The notes under the pieces: model-generated
Databases searched by the model: none
Seen by the model: the letters and a program-made list of their open reading frames with translations, nothing else
Told to the model about the DNA's origin: nothing
Shown here: one piece after another, positions 63,951-64,000 of the stretch
Layout of the letters: every line of letters starts with the position of its first letter
Numbering within the stretch: position 1 is the stretch's first letter
Source of the DNA: M55B129 sp964506505
Lineage (GTDB): Bacteria > Bacillota > Dethiobacteria > DTU022
Assembly: GCA_964506505.1 (NCBI GenBank)
Contig: CAZDKY010000021.1
Location: 1 to 64,000 of the forward strand
Reading direction: 5' to 3'
Length of the DNA stretch: 64,000 nt
Position numbers and translations under genes: made by a program

Positions 63951-64000
63951 GAAATAGTCCTGCTTTCATTTATTAATCATATTAGCTTTAAAAATATATT

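Noticed and set aside
1..64000. CRISPR array, rRNA operon, integrase or replication origin
   Set aside because: No regularly spaced repeats, rRNA sequence, recombinase gene or DnaA-box cluster was seen on reading the window.

Overview
The window looks like chromosome of an anaerobic, low-to-mid GC Gram-positive bacterium (Firmicutes/Clostridia grade; inference). Pointers are a T-box leader, an ANTAR regulator paired with glnA, PdxS/PdxT-type vitamin B6 synthesis, strong AGGAGG-type ribosome binding sites, TTG/GTG starts, a B12-dependent class II ribonucleotide reductase, Rnf subunits, a selenocysteine formate dehydrogenase and multihaem cytochrome c. I cannot name the species; a sulfur-metabolising or syntrophic relative would fit.

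Layout. 1-3.6 kb: two Mrp/complex I-like antiporter subunits (+). 3.9-11 kb: a minus-strand operon fdhE - fdhA (in-frame UGA = Sec) - fdhB - rnfC - rnfD. 11.4-14 kb: an arsenic/permease region with two decayed genes. 14.5-20.3 kb: DUF554 protein, tRNA-Arg(CCU), then a K+-control block (broken trkA, ktrA-like gene, kdpDE-like two-component system) closed by a 59-nt copy of the tRNA 3' end. 20.6-23.7 kb: TRAP transporter. 24.7-26.9 kb: cell wall amidase. 27.3-29.4 kb: ferredoxin, YkoF-like protein, methyltransferase, universal stress protein. 29.6-38.2 kb: extracytoplasmic redox block with a tandem-rhodanese lipoprotein, a zinc-ribbon protein, an 11-haem cytochrome fused to two rhodanese domains and interrupted by an in-frame UGA, and the whole ccmABCDEF cytochrome c maturation operon. 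38.5-48.1 kb: housekeeping (rsmD, hisC, T-box-led aminotransferase-hisH-hisF-pdxS-pdxT, guaA, purF). 48.1-52.8 kb: two GYF_2-domain membrane proteins around an Lgt-family protein. 53-57 kb: glnA with an attenuator leader, ANTAR regulator, pyrG, FmdB-like protein and a tiny basic peptide. 57.4-62.6 kb: nrdJ, a conserved unknown, a tiny membrane peptide, an HD-GYP protein and a DUF5317 protein. 62.9-64 kb: an AT-rich pair (DUF6941 protein plus a two-helix membrane protein) that looks acquired.

How it fits together. Formate oxidised outside the membrane by the Tat-exported selenoenzyme could feed electrons through FdhB to membrane partners; no cytochrome b subunit is present and rnfC/rnfD sit in its place. 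The Ccm operon lies directly upstream of, and on the same strand as, the multihaem cytochrome it would mature. The cytochrome carries rhodanese (sulfur-handling) domains nearly identical to a neighbouring lipoprotein, suggesting an extracytoplasmic sulfur-reducing or sulfur-transfer system. The most striking observation is that this cytochrome ORF is split by a UGA followed at the right distance by a strong SECIS-like hairpin, so it may be an undescribed selenoprotein.
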